DNA of 64,000 nt. Origin: Sabellastarte sp. h YS-2021 (lineage: Eukaryota > Annelida > Polychaeta > Sabellida > Sabellidae). The stretch lies in the NCBI GenBank assembly GCA_964017235.1, contig OZ024936.1, positions 13,244,496 to 13,308,495 of the forward strand, given 5' to 3'. The stretch's first letter is position 1. Every line of letters begins with the position of its first letter. This document shows positions 11,501 through 23,792 of this stretch, piece after piece. The notes beneath the pieces are model-generated. The model saw only the letters and a list, made by a program, of their open reading frames with translations. It ran no database searches and was not told the origin of the DNA. The position numbers and the translations under genes are program-made.

Positions 11501-14200
11501 ATGCCTTACCCTCGAGTACGCCAATTTTGGTCGTTCCGAGGGACACCAATTTTTTTCCACCAATGGATAGAGTGGTCCAGTCTGAGTCTATACAATATAA
11601 CAGGGTAGGGTCTAAAGACCTTAATTTCGTAGATATGAGCAGAAACAGTATTTCCCATTGATTTTAAATGGGGATTTCGTCGTACATGTGTAGATGCCTT
11701 ACCATCGAGTACGCCAATTTTGGTCGTTCCGAGGGACACCAATTTTTTTCCACCAATGGATAGAGTGGTCCAGTCTGAGTCTATACAATATAACAGGGTA
11801 GGGTCTAAAGACCTTAATTTCGTAGATATGAGCAGAAACAGTATTTCCCATTGATTTTAAATGGGGATTTCGTCGTACATGTGTAGATGCCTTACCATCG
11901 AGTACGCCAATTTTGGTCGTTCCGAGGGACACCAATTTTTTTCCACCAATGGATAGAGTGGTCCAGTCTGAGTCTATACAATATAACAGGGTAGGGTCTA
12001 AAGACCTTAATTTCGTAGATATGAGCAGAAACAGTATTTCCCATTGATTTTAAATGGGGATTTCGTCGTACATGTGTAGATGCCTTACCATCGAGTACGC
12101 CAATTTTGGTCGTTCCGAGGGACACCAATTTTTTTCCACCAATGGATAGAGTGGTCCAGTCTGCGTCTATACAATATAACAGGGTAGGGTCTAAAGACCT
12201 TAATTTTGTAGATATGAGCAGAAACAGTATTTCCCATTGATTTTAAATAGGGATTTTGCCATGCATATACACTAGTACAGGTGCCTTACCATCGAGTATG
12301 CCAATTTCGGTCATTCCGAGGGACACCAATTTTTTTCCACCAATGGATAGAGTGGTCCAGTCTGAGTCTATACAATATAACAGGGTAGGGTGTAAAGACC
12401 TTAATTTCGTAGATTTGAGCAGAAACAGTATTTCCCATTGATTTTAAATGGGGATTTCGTCGTACATGTGTAGATGCCTTACCATCGAGTACGCCAATTT
12501 TGGTCGTTCCGAGGGACACCAATTTTTTTCCACCAATGGATAGAGTGGTCCAGTCTGAGTCTATACAATATAACAGGGTAGGGTCTAAAGACCTTAATTT
12601 CGTAGATATGAGCAGAAACAGTATTTCCCATTGATTTTCAATAGGGATTTTGCCATGCATATACACTAGTACAGGTGCCTTACCATCGAGTACGCCAATT
12701 TTGGTCGTTCCGAGGGACACCAATTTTTTTCCACCAATGGATAGAGTGGTCCAGTCTGAGTCTATACAATATAACAGGGTAGGGTCTAAAGACCTTAATT
12801 TCGTAGATATGAGCAGAAACAGTATTTCCCATTGATTTTAAATGGGGATTTCGTCGTACATGTGTAGATGCCTTACCCTCGAGTACGCCAATTTTGGTCG
12901 TTCCGAGGGACACCAATTTTTTTCCACCAATGGATAGAGTGGTCCAGTCTGAGTCTATACAATATAACAGGGTAGGGTCTAAAGACCTTAATTTCGTAGA
13001 TATGAGCAGAAACAGTATTTCCCATTGATTTTAAATGGGGATTTCGTCGTACATGTGTAGATGCCTTACCATCGAGTACGCCAATTTTGGTCGTTCTGAG
13101 GGACACCAATTTTTTTCCACCAATGGATAGAGTAGTCCAGTCTGAGTCTATACAATATAACAGGGTAGGGTCTAAAGACCTTAATTTCGTAGATATGAGC
13201 AGACCCAGTATTTCCCATTGATTTTAAATGGGGATTTTGCCATGCATATACACTAGTACAGGTGCCTTCCCATCGAGTACGCCAATTTTGGTCGTTCCGA
13301 GGGACACCAATTTTTTTCCACCAATGGATAGAGTGGTCCAGTCTGAGTCTATACAATATAACAGGGTAGGGTCTAAAGACCTTAATTTCGTAGATATGAG
13401 CAGAAACAGTATTTCCCATTGATTTTAAATGGGGATTTCGTCGTACATGTGTAGATGCCTTACCATCGAGTACGCCAATTTTGGTCGTTCCGAGGGACAC
13501 CAATTTTTTTCCACCAATGGATAGAGTGGTCCAGTCTGAGTCTGTACAATATAACAGGGTAGGGTCTAAAGACCTTAATTTCGTAGATATGAGCAGAAAC
13601 AGTATTTCCCATTGATTTTAAATGGGGATTTCGTCGTACATGTGTAGATGCCTTACCATCGAGTACGCCAATTTTGGTCGTTCCGAGGGACACCAATTTT
13701 TTTCCACCAATGGATAGAGTGGTCCAGTCTGAGTCTATACAATATAACAGGGTAGGGTCTAAAGACCTTAATTTCGTAGATATGAGCAGAAACAGTATTT
13801 CCCATTGATTTTAAATGGGGATTTCGTCGTACATGTGTAGATGCCTTACCATCGAGTACGCCAATTTTGGTCGTTCCGAGGGACACCAATTTTTTTCCAC
13901 CAATGGATAGAGTGGTCCAGTCTGAGTCTGTACAATATAACAGGGTAGGGTCTAAAGACCTTAATTTCGTAGATATGAGCAGAAACAGTATTTCCCATTG
14001 ATTTTAAATGGGGATTTCGTCGTACATGTGTAGATGCCTTATCATCGAGTACGCCAATTTTGGTCGTTCCGAGGGACACCAATTTTTTTCCACCAATGGA
14101 TAGAGTGGTCCAGTCTGAGTCTATACAATATAACAGGGTAGGGTCTAAAGACCTTAATTTCGTAGATATGAGCAGAAACAGTATTTCCCATTGATTTTAA

Positions 14201-17200
14201 ATGGGGATTTTGCCATGCATATACACTAGTACAGGTGCCTTACCATCGAGTACGCCAATTTTGGTCGTTCCGAGGGACACCAATTTTTTTCCACCAATGG
14301 ATAGAGTGGTCCAGTCTGAGTCTATACAATATAACAGGGTAGGGTCTAAAGACCTTAATTTCATAGATATGAGCAGAAACAGTATTTCCCATTGATTTTA
14401 AATGGGGATTTCGTCGTACATGTGTAGATGCCTTACCATGGAGTACGCCAATTTTGGTCGTTCCGAGGGACACCAATTTTTTTCCACCAATGGATAGAGT
14501 GGTCCAGTCTGAGTCTATACAATATAACAGGGTAGGGTCTAAAGACCTTAATTTCGTAGATATGAGCAGAAACAGTATTTCCCATTGATTTTAAATGGGG
14601 ATTTTGCCATGCATATACACTAGTACAGCTGCCTTACCATGGAGTACGCCAATTTTGGTCGTTCCGAGGGACACCAATTTTTTTCCACCAATGGATAGAG
14701 TGGTCCAGTCTGAGTCTATACAATATAACAGGGTAGGGTCTAAAGACCTTAATTTCGTAGATATGAGCAGAAACAGTATTTCCCATTGATTTTAAATGGG
14801 GATTTTGCCATGCATATACACTAGTACAGGTGCCTTACCATTGAGTACGCCAATTTTGGTCGTTCCGAGGGACACCAATTTTTTTCCACCAATGGATAGA
14901 GTGGTCCAGTCTGAGTCTATACAATATAACAGGGTAGGGTCTAAAGACCTTAATTTCGTAGATATGAGCCGACCCAGTATTTCCCATTGCTTTTAAATGG
15001 GGATTTTGCCATGCATATACACTAGTACAGGTGCCTTCCCATCGAGTACGCCAATTTTGGTCGTTCCGAGGGACACCAATTTTTTTCCACCAATGGATAG
15101 AGTGGTCCAGTCTGAGTCTATACAATATAACAGGGTAGGGTCTAAAGACCTTAATTTCGTAGATATGAGCAGAAACAGTATTTCCCATTGATTTTAAATG
15201 GGGATTTCGTCGTACATGTGTAGATGCCTTGCCATCGAGTACGCCAATTTTGGTCGTTCCGAGGGACACCAATTTTTTTCCACCAATGGATAGAGTGGTC
15301 CAGTCTGAGTCTGTACAATATAACAGGGTAGGGTCTAAAGACCTTAATTTCGTAGATATGAGCAGAAACAGTATTTCCCATTGATTTTAAATGGGGATTT
15401 CGTCGTACATGTGTAGATGCCTTACCATCGAGTACGCCAATTTTGGTCGTTCCGAGGGACACCAATTTTTTTCCACCAATGGATAGAGTGGTCCAGTCTG
15501 AGTCTATACAATATAACAGGGTAGGGTCTAAAGACCTTAATTTCGTAGATATGAGCAGAAACAGTATTTCCCATTGATTTTAAATGGGGATTTTGCCATG
15601 CATATACACTAGTACAGGTGCCTTATCATCGAGTACGCCAATTTTGGTCGTTCCGAGGGACACCAATTTTTTTCCACCAATGGATAGAGTGGTCCAGTCT
15701 GAGTCTATACAATATAACAGGGTAGGGTCTAAAGACCTTAATTTCGTAGATATGAGCAGAAACAGTATTTCCCATTGATTTTAAATGGGGATTTCGTCGT
15801 ACATGTGTAGATGCCTTGCCATCGAGTACGCCAATTTTGGTCGTTCCGAGGGACACCAATTTTTTTCCACCAATGGATAGAGTGGTCCAGTCTGAGTCTG
15901 TACAATATAACAGGGTAGGGTCTAAAGACCTTAATTTCGTAGATATGAGCAGAAACAGTATTTCCCATTGATTTTAAATGGGGATTTCGTCGTACATGTG
16001 TAGATGCCTTACCATCGAGTACGCCAATTTTGGTCGTTCCGAGGGACACCAATTTTTTTCCACCAATGGATAGAGTGGTCCAGTCTGAGTCTATACAATA
16101 TAACAGGGTAGGGTCTAAAGACCTTAATTTCGTAGATATGAGCAGAAACAGTATTTCCCATTGATTTTAAATGGGGATTTTGCCATGCATATACACTAGT
16201 ACAGGTGCCTTACCATCGAGTACGCCAATTTTGGTCGTTCCGAGGGACACCAATTTTTTTCCACCAATGGATAGAGTGGTCCAGTCTGAGTCTATACAAT
16301 ATAACAGGGTAGGGTCTAAAGACCTTAATTTCGTAGATATGAGCAGAAACAGTATTTCCCATTGATTTTAAATGGGGATTTCGTCGTACATGTGTAGATG
16401 CCTTACCATGGAGTACGCCAATTTTGGTCGTTCCGAGGGACACCAATTTTTTTCCACCAATGGATAAAGTGGTCCAGTCTGAGTCTATACAATATAACAG
16501 GGTAGGGTCTAAAGACCTTAATTTCGTAGATATGAGCAGAAACAGTATTTCCCATTGATTTTAAATGGGGATTTCGTCGTACATGTGTAGATGCCTTACC
16601 ATCGAGTACGCCAATTTTGGTCGTTCCGAGGGACACCAATTTTTTTCCACCAATGGATAGAGTGGTCCAGACTGAGTCTGTACAATATAACAGGGTAGGG
16701 TCTAAAGACCTTAATTTCGTAGATATGAGCAGAAACAGTATTTCCCATTGATTTTAAATGGGGATTTCGTCGTACATGTGTAGATGCCTTACCATTGAGT
16801 ACGCCAATTTTGGTCGTTCCGAGGGACACCAATTTTTTTCCACCAATGGATAGAGTGGTCCAGTCTGAGTCTATACAATATAACAGGGTAGGGTCTAAAG
16901 ACCTTAATTTCGTAGATATGAGCAGAAACAGTATTTCCCATTGATTTTAAATGGGGATTTTGCCATGCATATACACTAGTACAGGTGCCTTACCATTGAG
17001 TACGCCAATTTTGGTCGTTCCGAGGGACACCAATTTTTTTCCACCAGTGGATAGAGTGGTCCAGTCTGAGTCTATACAATATAACAGGGTAGGGTCTAAA
17101 GACCTTAATTTCGTAGATATGAGCAGAAACAGTATTTCCCATTGATTTTAAATGGGGATTTCGTCATACATGTGTAGATGCCTTACCATGGAGTACGCCA

Positions 17201-17344
17201 ATTTTGGTCGTTCCGAGGGACACCAATTTTTTTCCACCAATGGATAGAGTGGTCCAGTCTGAGTCTATACAATATAACAGGGTAGGGTCCAAAGACCTTA
17301 ATTTTGTAGATATGAGCAGAAACAGTATTTCCCATTGATTTTAA
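14201..17344 (+). repeat. Second version of the 1303-6006 block
   Basis: B starts are 14201, 14595, 14796, 14997, 15584, 16171 and 16951. Positions 14201 to about 16600 match 1303 to about 3700 at offset 12898, including the BBB cluster, ACAGCTG, CCATGG and GACCCAGT. From about 16600 the offset becomes 11531, which equals 12898 minus one 1367 bp 7-mer. It then becomes 11338, the loss of one further A. Private differences from the left copy include CATTGCTTTTAA near 14988, TTCATAGAT near 14361 and GGATAAAGTG near 16463. The two versions lie either side of the 15-mer array. Confidence 0.92.
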
Positions 17345-20300
17345 ATAGGGATTTTGCCATGCATATACACTAGTACAGGTGCCTTACCATCGAGTACGCC
17401 AATTTTGGTCGTTCCGAGGGACACCAATTTTTTTCCACCAATGGATAGAGTGGTCCAGTCTGAGTCTATACAATATAACAGGGTAGGGTCTAAAGACCTT
17501 AATTTCGTAGATATGAGCAGAAACAGTATTTCCCATTGATTTTAAATGGGGATTTCGTCGTACATGTGTAGATGCCTTACCCTCGAGTACGCCAATTTTG
17601 GTCGTTCCGAGGGACACCAATTTTTTTCCACCAATGGATAGAGTGGTCCAGTCTGAGTCTATACAATATAACAGGGTAGGGTCTAAAGACCTTAATTTCG
17701 TAGATATGAGCAGAAACAGTATTTCCCATTGATTTTAAATGGGGATTTCGTCGTACATGTGTAGATGCCTTACCATCGAGTACGCCAATTTTGGTCGTTC
17801 TGAGGGACACCAATTTTTTTCCACCAATGGATAGAGTGGTCCAGTCTGAGTCTATACAATATAACAGGGTAGGGTCTAAAGACCTTAATTTCGTAGATAT
17901 GAGCAGAAACAGTATTTCCCATTGATTTTAAATGGGGATTTCGTCGTACATGTGTAGATGCCTTACCATCGAGTACGCCAATTTTGGTCGTTCCGAGGGA
18001 CACCAATTTTTTTCCACCAATGGATAGAGTGGTCCAGTCTGAGTCTATACAATATAACAGGGTAGGGTCTAAAGACCTTAATTTCGTAGATATGAGCAGA
18101 AACAGTATTTCCCATTGATTTTAAATGGGGATTTCGTCGTACATGTGTAGATGCCTTACCATCGAGTACGCCAATTTTGGTCGTTCCGAGGGACACCAAT
18201 TTTTTTCCACCAATGGATAGAGTGGTCCAGTCTGCGTCTATACAATATAACAGGGTAGGGTCTAAAGACCTTAATTTTGTAGATATGAGCAGAAACAGTA
18301 TTTCCCATTGATTTTAAATAGGGATTTTGCCATGCATATACACTAGTACAGGTGCCTTACCATCGAGTATGCCAATTTTGGTCGTTCCGAGGGACACCAA
18401 TTTTTTTCCACCAATGGATAGAGTGGTCCAGTCTGAGTCTATACAATATAACAGGGTAGGGTGTAAAGACCTTAATTTCGTAGATTTGAGCAGAAACAGT
18501 ATTTCCCATTGATTTTAAATGGGGATTTCGTCGTACATGTGTAGATGCCTTACCATCGAGTACGCCAATTTTGGTCGTTCCGAGGGACACCAATTTTTTT
18601 CCACCAATGGATAGAGTGGTCCAGTCTGAGTCTATACAATATAACAGGGTAGGGTCTAAAGACCTTAATTTCGTAGATATGAGCAGAAACAGTATTTCCC
18701 ATTGATTTTCAATAGGGATTTTGCCATGCATATACACTAGTACAGGTGCCTTACCATGGAGTACGCCAATTTTGGTCGTTCCGAGGGACACCAATTTTTT
18801 TCCACCAATGGATAGAGTGGTCCAGTCTGAGTCTATACAATATAACAGGGTAGGGTCCAAAGACCTTAATTTTGTAGATATGAGCAGAAACAGTATTTCC
18901 CATTGATTTTAAATAGGGATTTTGCCATGCATATACACTAGTACAGGTGCCTTACCATCGAGTACGCCAATTTTGGTCGTTCCGAGGGACACCAATTTTT
19001 TTCCACCAATGGATAGAGTGGTCCAGTCTGAGTCTATACAATATAACAGGGTAGGGTCTAAAGACCTTAATTTCGTAGATATGAGCAGAAACAGTATTTC
19101 CCATTGATTTTAAATGGGGATTTCGTCGTACATGTGTAGATGCCTTACCCTCGAGTACGCCAATTTTGGTCGTTCCGAGGGACACCAATTTTTTTCCACC
19201 AATGGATAGAGTGGTCCAGTCTGAGTCTATACAATATAACAGGGTAGGGTCTAAAGACCTTAATTTCGTAGATATGAGCAGAAACAGTATTTCCCATTGA
19301 TTTTAAATGGGGATTTCGTCGTACATGTGTAGATGCCTTACCATCGAGTACGCCAATTTTGGTCGTTCTGAGGGACACCAATTTTTTTCCACCAATGGAT
19401 AGAGTGGTCCAGTCTGAGTCTATACAATATAACAGGGTAGGGTCTAAAGACCTTAATTTCGTAGATATGAGCAGAAACAGTATTTCCCATTGATTTTAAA
19501 TGGGGATTTCGTCGTACATGTGTAGATGCCTTACCATCGAGTACGCCAATTTTGGTCGTTCCGAGGGACACCAATTTTTTTCCACCAATGGATAGAGTGG
19601 TCCAGTCTGAGTCTATACAATATAACAGGGTAGGGTCTAAAGACCTTAATTTCGTAGATATGAGCAGAAACAGTATTTCCCATTGATTTTAAATGGGGAT
19701 TTCGTCGTACATGTGTAGATGCCTTACCATCGAGTACGCCAATTTTGGTCGTTCCGAGGGACACCAATTTTTTTCCACCAATGGATAGAGTGGTCCAGTC
19801 TGCGTCTATACAATATAACAGGGTAGGGTCTAAAGACCTTAATTTTGTAGATATGAGCAGAAACAGTATTTCCCATTGATTTTAAATAGGGATTTTGCCA
19901 TGCATATACACTAGTACAGGTGCCTTACCATCGAGTATGCCAATTTTGGTCGTTCCGAGGGACACCAATTTTTTTCCACCAATGGATAGAGTGGTCCAGT
20001 CTGAGTCTATACAATATAACAGGGTAGGGTGTAAAGACCTTAATTTCGTAGATTTGAGCAGAAACAGTATTTCCCATTGATTTTAAATGGGGATTTCGTC
20101 GTACATGTGTAGATGCCTTACCATCGAGTACGCCAATTTTGGTCGTTCCGAGGGACACCAATTTTTTTCCACCAATGGATAGAGTGGTCCAGTCTGAGTC
20201 TATACAATATAACAGGGTAGGGTCTAAAGACCTTAATTTCGTAGATATGAGCAGAAACAGTATTTCCCATTGATTTTCAATAGGGATTTTGCCATGCATA

Positions 20301-20480
20301 TACACTAGTACAGGTGCCTTACCATCGAGTACGCCAATTTTGGTCGTTCCGAGGGACACCAATTTTTTTCCACCAATGGATAGAGTGGTCCAGTCTGAGT
20401 CTATACAATATAACAGGGTAGGGTCTAAAGACCTTAATTTCGTAGATATGAGCAGAAACAGTATTTCCCATTGATTTTAA
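17345..20480 (+). repeat. 8-mer repeat, 1568 bp offset (two copies)
   Basis: The order B AAAA B A B (3 x 201 + 5 x 193 = 1568 bp) is at 17345-18912 and 18913-20480. B starts are 17345, 18318, 18712 and 18913, 19886, 20280. Two B monomers abut at 18712/18913. The copies differ at the last B: 18712 has CCATGGAG and GGTCCAAAG, while 20280 has CCATCGAG and GGTCTAAAG. The 18712 unit therefore looks like a hybrid of a TTTCA-ATAGGG start with the 17152-17344 type of body. From 18913 the array also matches itself at 1367 bp (B A B AAAA). Confidence 0.88.
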
Positions 20481-23400
20481 ATGGGGATTTCGTCGTACAT
20501 GTGTAGATGCCTTACCCTCGAGTACGCCAATTTTGGTCGTTCCGAGGGACACCAATTTTTTTCCACCAATGGATAGAGTGGTCCAGTCTGAGTCTATACA
20601 ATATAACAGGGTAGGGTCTAAAGACCTTAATTTCGTAGATATGAGCAGAAACAGTATTTCCCATTGATTTTAAATGGGGATTTCGTCGTACATGTGTAGA
20701 TGCCTTACCATCGAGTACGCCAATTTTGGTCGTTCTGAGGGACACCAATTTTTTTCCACCAATGGATAGAGTGGTCCAGTCTGAGTCTATACAATATAAC
20801 AGGGTAGGGTCTAAAGACCTTAATTTCGTAGATATGAGCAGAAACAGTATTTCCCATTGATTTTAAATGGGGATTTCGTCGTACATGTGTAGATGCCTTA
20901 CCATCGAGTACGCCAATTTTGGTCGTTCCGAGGGACACCAATTTTTTTCCACCAATGGATAGAGTGGTCCAGTCTGAGTCTATACAATATAACAGGGTAG
21001 GGTCTAAAGACCTTAATTTCGTAGATATGAGCAGAAACAGTATTTCCCATTGATTTTAAATGGGGATTTCGTCGTACATGTGTAGATGCCTTACCATCGA
21101 GTACGCCTATTTTGGTCGTTCCGAGGGACACCAATTTTTTTCCACCAATGGATAGAGTGGTCCAGTCTGCGTCTATACAATATAACAGGGTAGGGTCTAA
21201 AGACCTTAATTTTGTAGATATGAGCAGAAACAGTATTTCCCATTGATTTTAAATAGGGATTTTGCCATGCATATACACTAGTACAGGTGCCTTACCATCG
21301 AGTACGCCAATTTTGGTCGTTCCGAGGGACACCAATTTTTTTCCACCAATGGATAGAGTGGTCCAGTCTGAGTCTATACAATATAACAGGGTAGGGTGTA
21401 AAGACCTTAATTTCGTAGATTTGAGCAGAAACAGTATTTCCCATTGATTTTAAATGGGGATTTCGTCGTACATGTGTAGATGCCTTACCCTCGAGTACGC
21501 CAATTTTGGTCGTTCCGAGGGACACCAATTTTTTTCCACCAATGGATAGAGTGGTCCAGTCTGAGTCTATACAATATAACAGGGTAGGGTCTAAAGACCT
21601 TAATTTCGTAGATATGAGCAGAAACAGTATTTCCCATTGATTTTAAATGGGGATTTCGTCGTACATGTGTAGATGCCTTACCATCGAGTACGCCAATTTT
21701 GTTCGTTCCGAGGGACACCAATTTTTTTCCACCAATGGATAGAGTGGTCCAGTCTGAGTCTATACAATATAACAGGGTAGGGTCTAAAGACCTTAATTTC
21801 GTAGATATGAGCAGAAACAGTATTTCCCATTGATTTTAAATGGGGATTTCGTCGTACATGTGTAGATGCCTTACCATCGAGTACGCCAATTTTGGTCGTT
21901 CCGAGGGACACCAATTTTTTTCCACCAATGGATAGAGTGGTCCAGTCTGCGTCTATACAATATAACAGGGTAGGGTCTAAAGACCTTAATTTTGTAGATA
22001 TGAGCAGAAACAGTATTTCCCATTGATTTTAAATAGGGATTTTGCCATGCATATACACTAGTACAGGTGCCTTACCATCGAGTATGCCAATTTTGGTCGT
22101 TCCGAGGGACACCAATTTTTTCCACCAATGGATAGAGTGGTCCAGTCTGAGTCTATACAATATAACAGGGTAGGGTGTAAAGACCTTAATTTCGTAGATT
22201 TGAGCAGAAACAGTATTTCCCATTGATTTTAAATGGGGATTTCGTCGTACATGTGTAGATGCCTTACCATCGAGTACGCCAATTTTGGTCGTTCCGAGGG
22301 ACACCAATTTTTTTCCACCAATGGATAGAGTGGTCCAGTCTGAGTCTATACAATATAACAGGGTAGGGTCTAAAGACCTTAATTTCGTAGATATGAGCAG
22401 AAACAGTATTTCCCATTGATTTTCAATAGGGATTTTGCCATGCATATACACTAGTACAGGTGCCTTACCATCGAGTACGCCAATTTTGGTCGTTCCGAGG
22501 GACACCAATTTTTTTCCACCAATGGATAGAGTGGTCCAGTCTGAGTCTATACAATATAACAGGGTAGGGTCTAAAGACCTTAATTTCGTAGATATGAGCA
22601 GAAACAGTATTTCCCATTGATTTTAAATGGGGATTTCGTCGTACATGTGTAGATGCCTTACCCTCGAGTACGCCAATTTTGGTCGTTCCGAGGGACACCA
22701 ATTTTTTTCCACCAATGGATAGAGTGGTCCAGTCTGAGTCTATACAATATAACAGGGTAGGGTCTAAAGACCTTAATTTCGTAGATATGAGCAGAAACAG
22801 TATTTCCCATTGATTTTAAATGGGGATTTCGTCGTACATGTGTAGATGCCTTACCATCGAGTACGCCAATTTTGGTCGTTCCGAGGGACACCAATTTTTT
22901 TCCACCAATGGATAGAGTGGTCCAGTCTGAGTCTATACAATATAACAGGGTAGGGTCTAAAGACCTTAATTTCGTAGATATGAGCAGAAACAGTATTTCC
23001 CATTGATTTTAAATGGGGATTTCGTCGTACATGTGTAGATGCCTTACCATCGAGTACGCCAATTTTGGTCGTTCCGAGGGACACCAATTTTTTTCCACCA
23101 ATGGATAGAGTGGTCCAGTCTGAGTCTATACAATATAACAGGGTAGGGTCTAAAGACCTTAATTTCGTAGATATGAGCAGAAACAGTATTTCCCATTGAT
23201 TTTAAATGGGGATTTCGTCGTACATGTGTAGATGCCTTACCATCAAGTACGCCAATTTTGGTCGTTCCGAGGGACACCAATTTTTTTCCACCAATGGATA
23301 GAGTGGTCCAGTCTGCGTCTATACAATATAACAGGGTAGGGTCTAAAGACCTTAATTTTGTAGATATGAGCAGAAACAGTATTTCCCATTGATTTTAAAT

Positions 23401-23792
23401 AGGGATTTTGCCATGCATATACACTAGTACAGGTGCCTTACCATCGAGTACGCCAATTTTGGTCGTTCCGAGGGACACCAATTTTTTTCCACCAATGGAT
23501 AGAGTGGTCCAGTCTGAGTCTATACAATATAACAGGGTAGGGTCTAAAGACCTTAATTTCGTAGATATGAGCAGAAACAGTATTTCCCATTGATTTTAAA
23601 TGGGGATTTCGTCGTACATGTGTAGATGCCTTACCATCGAGTACGCCAATTTTGGTCGTTCCGAGGGACACCAATTTTTTTCCACCAATGGATAGAGTGG
23701 TCCAGTCTGCGTCTATACAATATAACAGGGTAGGGTCTAAAGACCTTAATTTTGTAGATATGAGCAGAAACAGTATTTCCCATTGATTTTAA
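18318..23792 (+). repeat. 28-mer higher-order repeat, copy 1 (5475 bp)
   Basis: This block holds 9 B and 19 A. B starts are 18318, 18712, 18913, 19886, 20280, 21253, 22033, 22426 and 23399; the one at 22033 is 200 bp. It recurs at 23793 (offset 5475) and again at 30618. Private landmarks shared by the copies are CGCCTATTTT (21107, 26582, 33407), TTTGTTCGTTCC (about 21700, 27175, 34000), the T6 tract (22116, 27591, 34416) and CATCAAGTAC (about 23243, 28718, 35543). I saw no difference between copies 1 and 2 until about 23.6 kb against 29.1 kb, so the duplication looks recent. Confidence 0.93.
22033..22232 (+). repeat. 200 bp B monomer with T6 tract
   Basis: A single T is missing from the T7 tract (22116-22121). 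This shortens the B monomer to 200 bp and breaks the frame that is open in other B copies. The same deletion occurs only at 27508-27707 and 34333-34532, exactly 5475 and 12300 bp away. It is a good marker for one ancestral event carried along by block duplication. The related B at 41141 has the normal T7. Confidence 0.93.

Larger units (their letters stand above)
8347..14200 (+). repeat. 15-mer higher-order repeat, two copies of 2927 bp
   Basis: Two copies lie at 8347-11273 and 11274-14200. Each is B AAAA B A B AA B AAAA, that is 4 B and 11 A (804 + 2123 = 2927 bp). B starts are 8347, 9320, 9714, 10301 and 11274, 12247, 12641, 13228. Internal landmarks repeat exactly 2927 bp apart: CCCTCGAG (8581/11508), CTGCGTC (9236/12163), TTTTCAATAGGG (about 9706/12633), GAGTAGTCC (10204/13131) and GACCCAGT (10275/13202). 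Copy two has a few private bases, such as CAATTTCGGTCATTCC near 12302 and CTTATCATCG near 14038. This is a clear higher-order repeat. Confidence 0.94.
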
